From an uncultured Flavobacterium sp. (GTDB taxonomy: Bacteria > Bacteroidota > Bacteroidia > Flavobacteriales > Flavobacteriaceae), in NCBI RefSeq assembly GCF_963422545.1, contig NZ_OY730251.1, forward strand, positions 62,001 to 126,000: a stretch of DNA of 64,000 nucleotides, written 5' to 3'. The notes beneath the pieces were generated by a model. That model was given only the letters and a program-made list of their open reading frames with translations, was not told the DNA's origin and did not search any database. Positions 25,410 to 34,118 of the stretch are shown one piece after another. The position numbers were made by a program, and so were the translations under genes. The stretch's first letter is position 1; every line of letters begins with the position of its first letter.

Positions 25410-25525
25410 TTTCACGCAGATTCTGCAGATTTAAGCAGATTTTGCAGATAATTATTTGATTATGGTATTATAAAAAGTAAATCTGCGTTCATCTGCCAAA
25501 ATCCTTTTAAATCTGTGTGAAACTT
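25410..25525. repeat. CACGCAGATTCTGCAGATTT-type dispersed inverted repeat
   Basis: Left arm TTTCACGCAGATTCTGCAGATTTAAGC and right part TTTTAAATCTGTGTGAAAC are imperfectly complementary. Same family as 3345-3535 and 7252-7610. It lies between the AraC gene and the efflux operon. Confidence 0.6.
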
Positions 25526-25694
25526 TATAAATCAAATAATTTTTGTAATAAATTGTCTGTCAATTGTTTAATATATTGATTTCGGAAAACACGATTTTAA
25601 CATTTGTTCGAAATGAATATGTTATTGACTTTTTAGAATTATCAGTCACCAGAAAAATGAAGGAACTTTGCGGTATTAAAATATTTAAATATTC

Positions 25695-27056
25695 ATGTTC
25701 CTTAAAACAACAAATTCTACAGAAGATTGTTTTCTCAAAATCGTGTTGATATTTCTAATTGTATTAACATTTAGTAGTTTACAAGCTCAGGAAATTCATT
25801 CGGTTTCGTTAAATGAAGCGCTGAAACTGGCTAAAGAAAACAATAAAAAAATCCTCAGATCTCAATTAGAGACTACGCTCTCAGAGCAAAACATCAAAGA
25901 AAGAAAAGAGTTCCGTTTGCCAGATATCGAATTAAACGGCGAATATTCCAGAATTACCAATATTACGGAATTCAAAGGAAATGGTTTCCTAAATGGTAAA
26001 GAAGTAACGAAAGTAATTCCTGAAATCTATCAGGTTAACTCGACTTTTAAGATGCCAATTTATGCTGGGAATAAAATCAATAACGCCATCAAAATTGCCA
26101 ATCAGGAAAATGAAATTGCTAAAATAAAAACCGAAAAGACTGAAAATGATATCGAGTTGGAGGTTGTTGCTAATTATCTGGCAATTTATAAAATGATGGA
26201 ACTTCAGAAGATTTTTGAAGAAAACATTAAAGAAGAAAAAAGCCGATTAAAAGAAGTTCAGTCACTGCAAAAACACGGAGCTATTACGAAAAATGAAGTC
26301 ATTAGAGCCGAATTACAGCTTTCTGATCGTGAATTAAACTCATTGACAAATTCTAAGAATATAAAAAGCGCATTGCATAATTTGAAGACTTTGATTCAGA
26401 TTCCGGAAAATGAAGAAATTGCGATCGACACTGCAGCCAATATTGATGAAATGAAGGGTTTGGATCCGTATGATTTTTATTTGGAAAAAGCATTTCAGAA
26501 CGAAGAAATGCGAATAGTGAGCCAAGAATTAAATATTAAAAAAACGGAACTGAAGTTGGCAAAAGCAAATTATCTGCCAACAGTAAACTTCTTTGGGAAT
26601 TATGGTTTTTATTATCCTAATTACAAATTTTTTCCGCCAAATCCGTATCTGTATACTTTAGGGCAAATTGGTATCGAAGCACATTTTGATATTTCGGCTT
26701 TGTATAAAAACAAAACCAAAGTTCAACAGGCTAATACAAAAATCGAATGGCAAAAAATGCAGTCTGAAATTATAAAAGATGAAATTCAGGATAAGCTTTT
26801 TAAAGAACATACCCAATATCAGGAAATACTTGAAAAATTTGTGGTTGTAGATAAAGCGCTGGATTTAGCCAATGAAAATTACCGAATCGTAAAGTTAAAA
26901 TACTTAAACCAATTGGTCTTAATAACGGAAATGGTCGATGCTGATAATGCTTTGCTTCAGGCGAAATACAACAAAATTTCTACCCGATTAGATGCGGTTT
27001 TAAAACATTACGAATTGCTTCATACGGCGGGGATTCTTCCTCAAAGTTGGATGTGA
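25695..27056 (+). CDS. TolC-family outer-membrane efflux protein
   Basis: 453 residues. Signal peptide with hydrophobic core KIVLIFLIVLTFSSLQAQ; the n-region is long, but no later ATG fits. Two outer-membrane efflux repeats follow: SLNEALKLAKENNKKIL..TTLSEQNIKERK and the C-terminal LDLANENYRIVKLKYLNQLVLITEMVDADNALLQAK. Long helical segments match the periplasmic tunnel. It should form the outer-membrane channel for the HlyD/MFS pair encoded next. Confidence 0.9.
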   Translation: MFLKTTNSTEDCFLKIVLIFLIVLTFSSLQAQEIHSVSLNEALKLAKENNKKILRSQLETTLSEQNIKERKEFRLPDIELNGEYSRITNITEFKGNGFLNGKEVTKVIPEIYQVNSTFKMPIYAGNKINNAIKIANQENEIAKIKTEKTENDIELEVVANYLAIYKMMELQKIFEENIKEEKSRLKEVQSLQKHGAITKNEVIRAELQLSDRELNSLTNSKNIKSALHNLKTLIQIPENEEIAIDTAANIDEMKGLDPYDFYLEKAFQNEEMRIVSQELNIKKTELKLAKANYLPTVNFFGNYGFYYPNYKFFPPNPYLYTLGQIGIEAHFDISALYKNKTKVQQANTKIEWQKMQSEIIKDEIQDKLFKEHTQYQEILEKFVVVDKALDLANENYRIVKLKYLNQLVLITEMVDADNALLQAKYNKISTRLDAVLKHYELLHTAGILPQSWM

Positions 27057-27139
27057 AGAGTTAGATGTGAAAAATTAGAAGAAAGAAGCTAGAGGCAAGA
27101 AAATAAATTAGAAAATAGACAAGAAAAGATATAGAGGTT

Positions 27140-28192
27140 ATGGTTAAGATAAAAAATGAAACTAGAAGAAACAGAACGTTTCATATACTAATAACAATTA
27201 TTGCATGTGCGCTTGTGGCAAGCGGAATCATTTTAGGGATTTGGTTTTATGTATTTAATAAAAACCACGAAGAAACCAATGACGCGCAGGTTGAGCAATA
27301 TGTAACGCCAATTATGTCAAGAATTACGGGTTATGTACAAGAAGTTCGTTTTAATGAAAATCAGTTTGTGCACAAAGGAGATACTTTGGTTATAATCGAC
27401 AACAGAGAATATAAATCAAAATTGAATGTGGCTCTTGCCGATGTTCAAAGCGCGAAACAAAGTAGTGTTGTGGCCGAGAAAAATGTGGCAACAACAGCGA
27501 GTACAACTGCAATTGGTGAATCGCAATTGGCTGTAGCTAAAACTAATCTTTGGAAAACAAAATTAGAATACGAAAGATATAAAGCTTTGGTAAAAGACGA
27601 AGCCGCGACTTCGCAACAATTAGAAAAAGTAAAAGCAGATTACGAATCAGCGCAAGCTCATTTTCAGGAAATGCGAGACAGGATTCAGTCGTCAAATTTA
27701 AGCACTTCGCAAGCGCAGGCAAATGTTCCTACAACGCAAACGAATATTGCGTCTAAACAAGCTGTGGCAGATAATGCAGCATTGTTTCTTTCGTATACGA
27801 TAATTACAGCTCCTTATGACGGTTGGGTTGGCAAAAGAACTTTACAGCCTGGACAAATGGTAAAAGAAGGACAATCGTTGCTTTCGATAGTAAGCAAAGA
27901 AAAATGGATTACAGCCAATTTTAAAGAAACACAATTGCAATATTTAACCGTTGGTCAGGAAGTTCGTATTCAGGCTGATGCTTTAAACGATAAAGAATTT
28001 ACAGGAATCATAACCTCATTATCTCCTGCAAGTGGCGCGCGATTCTCGTTATTACCTCCGGATAATGCAACAGGAAACTTTGTAAAAATCGAACAAAGAA
28101 TTCCGGTTAGAATTCAATTAAAAGATACCAATAAACAAGCTGAGTTTTTAAGAGCCGGAATGAACATAACTGTTATTGCCGAACACCAATAA
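27140..28192 (+). CDS. HlyD/EmrA-type membrane-fusion protein
   Basis: 350 residues. One N-terminal membrane helix (about 15-38) is followed by a lipoyl-like half (VTPIMSRITGYVQEVRFNENQFVHKGDTLVIID), a long coiled coil (about 85-210) and the second half TIITAPYDGWVGKRTLQPGQMVKEGQSLLSIVS. This is the EmrA layout that links an inner-membrane pump to TolC. The stop lies one base before the MFS start. Confidence 0.92.
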   Translation: MVKIKNETRRNRTFHILITIIACALVASGIILGIWFYVFNKNHEETNDAQVEQYVTPIMSRITGYVQEVRFNENQFVHKGDTLVIIDNREYKSKLNVALADVQSAKQSSVVAEKNVATTASTTAIGESQLAVAKTNLWKTKLEYERYKALVKDEAATSQQLEKVKADYESAQAHFQEMRDRIQSSNLSTSQAQANVPTTQTNIASKQAVADNAALFLSYTIITAPYDGWVGKRTLQPGQMVKEGQSLLSIVSKEKWITANFKETQLQYLTVGQEVRIQADALNDKEFTGIITSLSPASGARFSLLPPDNATGNFVKIEQRIPVRIQLKDTNKQAEFLRAGMNITVIAEHQ

Positions 28193-28193
28193 A

Positions 28194-29777
28194 ATGGAAC
28201 ATAAAAGTATTTTTAAATCCTGGGTTCCAAACTGGGCGATCATCATCATTTTGTTTGTCTGCTTATTGCATTCGATGATTTTGTTGGGAGTTTATAGTTC
28301 AAACGTGGCATACGCAGCAAGTTTTCTAGATATTGAAGCCGAAGATTTGCAGTTTGCCATGTGTGTAACTTATGGAACTTTGCTGGCAACAATCTTGATA
28401 GAAAGTAGGTTTTCGAATTACTTTCCTGCAAAAAGTTATTTAATTGCCCTTTATGTGTTAATCGCGATAACAATAATTTCATCAGGTTATGTGACCAATT
28501 TTGCTGTTTTTATTATGTTAAGAATTGCCGAAGGAATCTTAATGGCTTTGCCGGTTATGATTTTGAGACAATTACTGGTAGAACGTTTTCATTCTAAAAA
28601 TGCCATTATCATTGGATTCTCCTTTTATTACGGATCACTTTTATTGGCAACACCATTTATCATAAATATTGCCGTTTGGTTTCTGGATCATTACGATTGG
28701 AAATACATGCTGTATGTTTCAGGAATGCTTCAGTTAATTAATGTTTTTCTGATTTTGGTTACATTCAGAAGTCATAGAATTACAAAGAAAATTCCGTTGT
28801 ATCAAGTCGATTTATTGAGTTATGTTTTGGTTTTAACCTCAATTTTAACCGGCGCTTACTTTTTTGTTTATGCCGAAAAAAAATATTGGTTCGAGTCTTC
28901 GCAATTGATCTTCGCTTTAATAATGTGTTTGATTACTGGCGGTTTATTTATTTTCAGGCAATTATTAGTAAAACGACCAAGTTTTGATTTTGAGGTTTTC
29001 AAATATGCGAATTTAAGAACTGGATTTTTCTTGTTCTTTATTTTTTATATCTCCAGAGCAACTTTAAGTCTTTGTCACAGCGCGATGTTTTCGATCTGGA
29101 ATTGGGATCCGTCGCGTGTTGCCGGAGTACAATACATAAACGGATTAGGAAATGTAATAGGGCTTATTTTAGCCGCATTTTTTCTGATGAAATCTATGGC
29201 GACCAAATATATTTTTATGATAGGTTTTGCTCTTTTGGCGGTTTATCATTTTTGGTTTACGTTTCTTTTTGTGGCTGATGTTTCATTGTCTGATATTATT
29301 ATACCCTATATATTACAAGGAATCGCTGTTGGTATTTTATTCGTGCCTTTGGTTTTGTTTACAGTTACGGCCGTTCCTTCAAAAATGATGACTTCATCTG
29401 GAATTATTGGAGTTTCGGGACGTTTTTGGGGAAGTACAATTGGGTTTTGTATCATGCAAAACGCACAAGTATTCCTGAATAAAAAACACTTTCTTAAACT
29501 AAGCCAATTTGTAACGGGAGATAATCCTCAAGCCCAGGAAACGATTGCTAAAACAGCGCAGAGTTTCGCTGCAAAAGGCTATTCGCTTGACGATTCAAAT
29601 TCATTGGCCTTAAAAAAAGTTTTTAGTACAGTTGCCAAACAAGCTACTTTATTATCAAATATGGAAATTTATACCGTTGTAGGATATGGTTTGTTGATTT
29701 TGGTTGTTTTAATCGGTTTTAATCAGCATTTAAGACAGACAGCGAATTTGTTTAAAAAGAAGATTTGGATAAGCTAG
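28194..29777 (+). CDS. MFS multidrug transporter (EmrB/DHA2-like)
   Basis: 527 residues from the ATG at 28194 (an earlier in-frame start at 28176 lies inside the HlyD gene). About fourteen membrane segments, as in the DHA2 group. LRIAEGILMALPVMILRQLLVERF corresponds to the loop 2-3/helix 4 region. With the TolC-like and HlyD-like proteins it forms a three-part exporter across both membranes; the substrate is unknown, and control by the AraC protein upstream is inferred from position. Confidence 0.88.
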   Translation: MEHKSIFKSWVPNWAIIIILFVCLLHSMILLGVYSSNVAYAASFLDIEAEDLQFAMCVTYGTLLATILIESRFSNYFPAKSYLIALYVLIAITIISSGYVTNFAVFIMLRIAEGILMALPVMILRQLLVERFHSKNAIIIGFSFYYGSLLLATPFIINIAVWFLDHYDWKYMLYVSGMLQLINVFLILVTFRSHRITKKIPLYQVDLLSYVLVLTSILTGAYFFVYAEKKYWFESSQLIFALIMCLITGGLFIFRQLLVKRPSFDFEVFKYANLRTGFFLFFIFYISRATLSLCHSAMFSIWNWDPSRVAGVQYINGLGNVIGLILAAFFLMKSMATKYIFMIGFALLAVYHFWFTFLFVADVSLSDIIIPYILQGIAVGILFVPLVLFTVTAVPSKMMTSSGIIGVSGRFWGSTIGFCIMQNAQVFLNKKHFLKLSQFVTGDNPQAQETIAKTAQSFAAKGYSLDDSNSLALKKVFSTVAKQATLLSNMEIYTVVGYGLLILVVLIGFNQHLRQTANLFKKKIWIS

Positions 29778-29783
29778 GTTTTT

Positions 29784-29810
29784 TGTTTCAGATTTCAAGT
29801 TTCAGGTTTT
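29784..29810. repeat. GTTTCAGATTTCAAGTTTCAGG short repeat
   Basis: A TTTCA-based low-complexity phrase right behind the MFS gene. Similar phrases occur at 47158-47185 and 57714-57755, and inside the GT2 gene at 48449-48483. Confidence 0.6.
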
Positions 29811-29823
29811 TAGCTCATTTTAT

Positions 29824-29908
29824 GTCATTGCGAGGAACGAAGCAACCTCACTAATAATTGACATAAGTTTGATTTTGTAAATGTGGTTGCTTCGTTCCTC
29901 GCAATGAC
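29824..29908. repeat. Perfect 22-bp inverted repeat, GTCATTGCGAGGAACGAAGCAA
   Basis: Arms 29824-29845 and 29887-29908 are perfectly complementary across a 41-bp loop. A single arm occurs at 16783-16804. The palindromic form suggests a REP-like unit. Confidence 0.85.
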
Positions 29909-30037
29909 AAGCGGCACGATAAAAATGCTTAAAATAAATCTGCTAAATCTGCGAGAGAAAACTCTGCGAGAAACCTTTGTGTAACTTTGCGCTAAACAAC
30001 ACTTATTCCTATCTTGCAATCGTTAAAACAAAATATA

Positions 30038-30694
30038 ATGAAGCAATGTGTTATTTTTGATATGGATGGTGTGATTTCTCACACGAATCCGCATCATGTG
30101 AAGGCTTTCGAAGTGTTTTTCGATAAATATAAGATTTCGTATACCAACGAAGAGTTTGAAGAGCATATGTACGGAAAACACAATAGTTATATCATGTCGC
30201 ATTTCTTTAAACGCCCAATCGCCGGAGAAGAACTTATAAAACTCGAAGACGAAAAAGAAGCAACGTTTCGGGAAATTTATAAAGACAAAGTCGAAACTAT
30301 CCCAGGTTATTTGGGTTTTTTAAGCGAATTGAAATCTCGTGATTTTAAAACAGCTGTTGCAACATCGGCTCCGCGTGCGAATCTTGATTTGATTATAAAT
30401 GCGTTAAAAATCGCCGACAAAATGGATTCTATGATGTCTAGCGAAGACGTAACATTTCATAAACCAAATCCCGAAGTTTACTTAGAATCTGCCAAACGTG
30501 TTGGAGTTTCTCCATCTGATTGTGTGGTTTTCGAGGATTCTTTTTCTGGAGTTACAGCGGGACTAAATGCAGGAATGAAAGTTGTTGGGGTATTAAGCAC
30601 ACATACAAAAGAATATTTGCCTCCATGTGATTTTTATATCAACGATTACAGCGAAATCAATGTCGATAAGATAATTGAGATATTAAAAAGTTAA
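30038..30694 (+). CDS. HAD-family phosphatase (beta-phosphoglucomutase-like)
   Basis: 218 residues from the ATG at 30038. Motif I IFDMDGVISHTN with the nucleophile Asp, motif II VATSAPRANL, Lys in TFHKPNPEVYL and motif IV VFEDSFSGVTAGLNAGM. The cap domain between motifs I and II is the small helical type of beta-phosphoglucomutase and related sugar-phosphate phosphatases. Substrate unknown. A TATCTTGC element lies about 24 bp upstream. Confidence 0.88.
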   Translation: MKQCVIFDMDGVISHTNPHHVKAFEVFFDKYKISYTNEEFEEHMYGKHNSYIMSHFFKRPIAGEELIKLEDEKEATFREIYKDKVETIPGYLGFLSELKSRDFKTAVATSAPRANLDLIINALKIADKMDSMMSSEDVTFHKPNPEVYLESAKRVGVSPSDCVVFEDSFSGVTAGLNAGMKVVGVLSTHTKEYLPPCDFYINDYSEINVDKIIEILKS

Positions 30695-30752
30695 TAATGC
30701 GGTTTTAAACCATATAAGGAATATAAGTTCATTTAAATAAAATGAGCATAAT

Positions 30753-30818
30753 TTGAATAGCCTTCAGTTTTAACTGGAGGTTTTTTTATGTTTTGAAAGA
30801 AAGGCTTTAGCCGAAATT
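30753..30818. repeat. TTGAATAG-hairpin-GGCTTTAGCC repeat, copy 1
   Basis: TTGAATAG, hairpin CCTTCAGTTTTAACTGGAGG, T-run, then GGCTTTAGCCGAAATT. The same order of parts occurs twice, in opposite orientations, at 33898-34046. Confidence 0.65.
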
Positions 30819-30847
30819 GATTTTCTGTATAAGAAAATATAAAATAG

Positions 30848-30873
30848 AATTGAACTCATATATGAGTTCAATT
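30848..30873. promoter_or_regulatory. Perfect 26-bp palindrome upstream of the frameshifted small gene
   Basis: AATTGAACTCATA is followed immediately by its exact reverse complement, with no loop. It lies 44 bp upstream of the start codon at 30917, an operator-like place. No regulator can be named. Confidence 0.5.
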
Positions 30874-30916
30874 GAAAAATAAATCTCATGATTTTTGTAA
30901 TACAAAAAATAGAATT

Positions 30917-31149
30917 ATGAGTGAAAATAGCCTTTCAAAAGAAACAGAAATAAGATTGATAGATTTTTTACAAATAAGATAGATCCTAAAGATTTGGCAA
31001 AGACAATACGAAATCTTAATTATATAATTGCTTTGGGTGTAATGAGAAGAGATGAAACTCTTAAACTGCAATTAACCAAAATAGAAGATGGTTTTTATTG
31101 GCTAAATGAATTGGCAGAAATTTTACATCCTTATTTAGAGATTGAATAA
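30917..31149 (+). pseudogene. Frameshifted paralogue of the small protein at 11725
   Basis: Begins MSENSLSKETEIRLIDF, then reaches TAG after 21 codons. Adding one T to the run of six T at about 30963-30968 restores a 77-codon frame that reads ..FTNKIDPKDLAKTIRNLNYIIALGVMRRDETL.. FYWLNELAEILHPYLEIE. That is the same length and pattern as the intact gene at 11725-11958. Either a recent inactivation, a phase-variable homopolymer or a sequencing error. Confidence 0.75.
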
Positions 31150-31183
31150 AAAAAAGGTTTGCTATTCATAACAAGTTTGTGTT

Positions 31184-31216
31184 AAACCCGACAGGTTTTA
31201 AAAACCTGTCGGGTTT
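31184..31216. terminator. Strong hairpin AAACCCGACAGGTTTT / AAAACCTGTCGGGTTT
   Basis: A perfect inverted repeat with a minimal loop, directly downstream of the frameshifted gene. A related TAACAGGTTTTTAGAACCTGTTAGG unit is at 33684-33708, so this is also a dispersed element. Confidence 0.65.
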
Positions 31217-31241
31217 AGAATATTGTGGTTACTTTGCGTTT

Positions 31242-31345
31242 CAACGGATTAAAATCCGTTGCTACAAAATAAATCATTCCTTCGGAATTTTATAGAGAGT
31301 TCCGGAGGAACAAAATATATTGTAAGGATGGATTTTAATCCGTCC
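31242..31345. repeat. 104-bp dispersed palindromic element, copy 2
   Basis: Starts CAACGGATTAAAATCCGTTG and ends GGATGGATTTTAATCCGTCC, with ATTCCTTCGGAAT and GTTCCGGAGGAAC inside. It matches the reverse complement of 7316-7418 along its length, with changes mainly in the middle. Confidence 0.85.
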
Positions 31346-31414
31346 TTCGTGATTACAATCGACAAAGAAGAAGTAAATTCCAAAAAATGATTGTCTCGTA
31401 ATTTTATTCATTTG

Positions 31415-31903
31415 CTAACAACCACATTCCCCATAAAATGTCTTTGTAATTGTTTTTCCGTTTTTATTTGTCAATTTAATTTTGCCTGTTTTCAGGTAAG
31501 TTTCATCTCCATTTTGTTTTCCATCTTTCAATTCAATTGTCATATTTAAATTCCCGCTTTTATATCTTGCGATAGTGTTCAATGAATCAATTTCTTTAAA
31601 ATCGATTTGAGTAAACTTAGTTAAAATTCCATTTATTTTTAAAAATGAAGTTTCTGCAAAGTCATTCATGAAAATGTATTTTTCTTGTTTAAATTCTATT
31701 GAGTCATTAGAAAAATAACAAGAACAGCCATCAATTTCAGGTGGGAAAGTAGAAAAAGTATCAATAGACAATGCTACTTGTTTTTCAATTGTTTTATCTT
31801 TTGTCTGAGATATATCTTTGTTGAGGTTGTTTTTTTGGCAAGAAGCCAAAATTATTATCATTACGATTAAGCTGGAGAGAATAAATTTGTTTTTTAATAT
31901 CAT
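31415..31903 (-). CDS. Putative lipoprotein of unknown function
   Basis: 162 residues from the ATG at 31903. A lipoprotein signal (SLIVMIIILASC, lipid-anchored Cys in ASCQK) is followed by an acidic mature protein with FPPEIDGCSCYFSND, YIFMNDFAETSFLKING and the ending FYGECGC. Two Cys pairs (GCSC and CGC) could form disulfides. I do not recognise a named family; similar small flavobacterial lipoproteins exist. Confidence 0.65.
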   Translation of the reverse strand: MILKNKFILSSLIVMIIILASCQKNNLNKDISQTKDKTIEKQVALSIDTFSTFPPEIDGCSCYFSNDSIEFKQEKYIFMNDFAETSFLKINGILTKFTQIDFKEIDSLNTIARYKSGNLNMTIELKDGKQNGDETYLKTGKIKLTNKNGKTITKTFYGECGC

Positions 31904-32017
31904 TTTTTTATACTTAAAAAAGTTATTCAAAATTAAAAATAGCAAAGCAATAAGAGATCTTGATAAAATCTGTTTATCAACAACTTTAGTAACAAAAAAT
32001 CAAAATGTAGTAAAAAC

Positions 32018-32049
32018 AAAAAAGCTTCTGATTTCTCAGAAGCTTTTTT
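32018..32049 (-). terminator. Terminator of tRNA-Leu
   Basis: AAAAAGCTTCTGA-TTTC-TCAGAAGCTTTTTT hairpin, directly behind the tRNA on the minus strand. Confidence 0.9.
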
Positions 32050-32052
32050 CAG

Positions 32053-32134
32053 TGCGGATAATAGGACTCGAACCTACACGCCTTGCGGCACCAGATCCTA
32101 AGTCTGGCATGTCTACCAATTTCACCATATCCGC
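32053..32134 (-). tRNA. tRNA-Leu (anticodon TAG)
   Basis: 82 nt on the minus strand. Acceptor GCGGATA/TATCCGC, anticodon stem CCAGA/TCTGG around CTTAGGA (anticodon TAG), long variable arm (TGCCGCAAGGCG) typical of Leu, and T arm AGGTTCGAGTCCT. Discriminator A; CCA not encoded. Confidence 0.95.
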
Positions 32135-32147
32135 TCAATTGTGGGTG

Positions 32148-32176
32148 CAAAGATAAACATAACTTCTAATTTTCAA
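32148..32176 (-). promoter_or_regulatory. Promoter of tRNA-Leu
   Basis: On the minus strand TTG (32176-32174), 18 bp, TATCTTTG (32155-32148), ending 13 bp before the tRNA. Confidence 0.75.
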
Positions 32177-32242
32177 AACATTTTTGCAAAAAAATATTAA
32201 TTCTCTTTTTTGTATTTTTGAATTTCTATAAAAATAATTTAA

Positions 32243-33631
32243 ATGGAAAATATTAAGTCTTACGTTCAACAACATAAAGATCGCTTTATCAATGAGTTGA
32301 TAGAATTATTAAAAATCCCGTCGGTAAGTGCTGACACTGCATATTCGCAAGATGTTATCGATACTGCAGAGGCAGTTAAGGAAAGTTTAACAAAAGCAGG
32401 CTGCGATTTTGTCGAAATTTGCGATACTCCGGGCTATCCAATTATTTATGGAGAGAAAATAATCGACCCAAATTTACCAACAGTTCTGGTTTACGGTCAT
32501 TATGATGTTCAGCCACCAGATCCTATCGAATTATGGACATCGCCACCCTTTGAACCTGTAATCAAAAAAACAGAGATTCACCCAGAAGGCGCAATTTTTG
32601 CCCGTGGAGCCTGTGATGACAAAGGACAAATGTACATGCACGTAAAAGCGCTTGAATATATGGTGCAAACCAATAATTTGCCTTGTAACGTAAAATTCAT
32701 GATCGAAGGCGAGGAAGAAGTAGGTTCGGCAAGTTTAGCCTGGTTCGTAGAACGCAATCAGGAAAAACTGAAAAACGATGTAATCTTAATTTCAGATACC
32801 GGAATGATCTCTAATCAACAACCATCAATCACGACAGGTTTACGTGGTTTGAGTTATGTTGAGGTAGAAGTTACAGGTCCAAATCGTGATTTACATTCAG
32901 GATTATACGGAGGAGCAGTAGCGAACCCAATTAATGTTTTGGCAAAAATGATCGCTTCTCTTCATGACGAAGACAATCATATTACCATTCCTGGTTTCTA
33001 CGATAAAGTTCAGGAATTATCTCTTGAAGAAAGAGCCGAAATGGCAAAAGCACCTTTCAGCTTAGAAAAATATAAAAAAGCCTTAGACCTAAATGATGTT
33101 TATGGCGAAAAAGGATATGTAACCAACGAACGCAACTCAATTCGTCCAACATTAGACGTAAACGGAATTTGGGGAGGATATCAAGGCGAAGGAGCAAAAA
33201 CTGTTATTGCGAGCAAAGCTTTTGCTAAAATCTCAATGCGTTTGGTTCCTAATCAGGATTGGCATGAAATCACAGAACTTTTTACTAAACATTTCCTAAG
33301 TATTGCACCGGCTGGAGTTACCGTAAAAGTAACGCCGCACCACGGAGGTCAGGGTTATGTAACACCAATTGACAGTATTGGGTATCAGGCAGCAAATAAA
33401 GCGTATACAGAAACATTTGGAGTTCCTGCAATTCCCGTTCGTTCAGGCGGAAGTATTCCTATTGTTGCCTTATTCGAAAAAGAGCTAAAAAGCAAAACAA
33501 TCCTTATGGGCTTCGGTTTAGATAGCGATGCTATTCATTCGCCAAACGAACATTTCGGAATCTTCAATTACTTAAAAGGAATCGAAACTATTCCGTTATT
33601 TTACAAATATTTTGTAGAATTAAGTAAATAA
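32243..33631 (+). CDS. M20-family dipeptidase
   Basis: 462 residues. LVYGHYDVQPPDP (zinc-ligand His, catalytic Asp), GACDDKGQMYMHVKALE (bridging Asp), MIEGEEEVGS (general-base Glu with zinc ligand), LISDTG and the C-terminal IHSPNEHFGIF (zinc His). The dimerisation domain lies between, with GPNRDLHSGLYGG. This is the CPG2/PepV-like group that cleaves dipeptides. A TATTTTTG -7 element lies at 32213-32220, 22 bp before the ATG. Confidence 0.93.
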   Translation: MENIKSYVQQHKDRFINELIELLKIPSVSADTAYSQDVIDTAEAVKESLTKAGCDFVEICDTPGYPIIYGEKIIDPNLPTVLVYGHYDVQPPDPIELWTSPPFEPVIKKTEIHPEGAIFARGACDDKGQMYMHVKALEYMVQTNNLPCNVKFMIEGEEEVGSASLAWFVERNQEKLKNDVILISDTGMISNQQPSITTGLRGLSYVEVEVTGPNRDLHSGLYGGAVANPINVLAKMIASLHDEDNHITIPGFYDKVQELSLEERAEMAKAPFSLEKYKKALDLNDVYGEKGYVTNERNSIRPTLDVNGIWGGYQGEGAKTVIASKAFAKISMRLVPNQDWHEITELFTKHFLSIAPAGVTVKVTPHHGGQGYVTPIDSIGYQAANKAYTETFGVPAIPVRSGGSIPIVALFEKELKSKTILMGFGLDSDAIHSPNEHFGIFNYLKGIETIPLFYKYFVELSK

Positions 33632-33683
33632 GATTTGCCACGAAGACGCTAAGGCGCAAATTTTTTTCCGTAAATTTTTTCCT

Positions 33684-33708
33684 AACAGGTTTTTAGAACC
33701 TGTTAGGT
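33684..33708. terminator. Hairpin CTAACAGG-TTTTTAGAA-CCTGTTAG
   Basis: A short inverted repeat about 55 bp after the dipeptidase stop, in a dispersed sequence type (compare 31184-31216). Confidence 0.5.
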
Positions 33709-33756
33709 ATCAAAATACAATCCGTTTATTCTTTAAAGAGTAAGCGGATTTTTTTT

Positions 33757-33842
33757 GGGCGTTTCCCTCCGGGTCAGGCTTTCGGCTATATCTTTTATTC
33801 CGTTTCACTTCATAAAAGGATACCGCCTCAATCCTTAACGCG
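33757..33842. repeat. Repeat related to the variable-core family
   Basis: GGGCGTTTCCCTCCGGG, CGGCTATATCTTTT, a central ATTCCGTTTCACTTCAT core and AAAAGGATACCGCCTCAATCC. The start resembles 8411-8526; the ATATCTTTT...AAAAGGATACCGC frame resembles 49487-49564. No gene lies in 33632-34186. Confidence 0.65.
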
Positions 33843-33897
33843 CAAGCAAGGCGCAAAGATTCAAAGGTTCAAAGCGACAAAGGTTTTAGCATCAAAA

Positions 33898-34046
33898 TTG
33901 AATAGCCCCTAGCTTCAGCTAGGGGTTTTTTAGTGAAAAGAAATCGGCTTTAGCCAAATAATTACGTTTTGAGGATTAAAAAATTCGGCTAAAGCCAATT
34001 CCTAATAATCTATAGCAAACCCCAGCTAAAGCTGGAGCCTATTCAA
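33898..34046. repeat. Inverted pair of TTGAATAG-hairpin-GGCTTTAGCC units
   Basis: Left unit: TTGAATAG, hairpin CCCCTAGCTTCAGCTAGGGG, TTTTTT, CGGCTTTAGCC. Right unit is the inverse: CGGCTAAAGCC, ..AACCCCAGCTAAAGCTGGAGCC, TATTCAA. A third unit is at 30753-30818. TTTGTGGC/CTTTGCG-type phrases surround it. Confidence 0.7.
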
Positions 34047-34118
34047 AAAACCTTTGTGGCTTTGCGCCTAAAAAGAACCTTTGTCGCTTTGAACCTCTGC
34101 AACTTTGAACCTTTTTTC

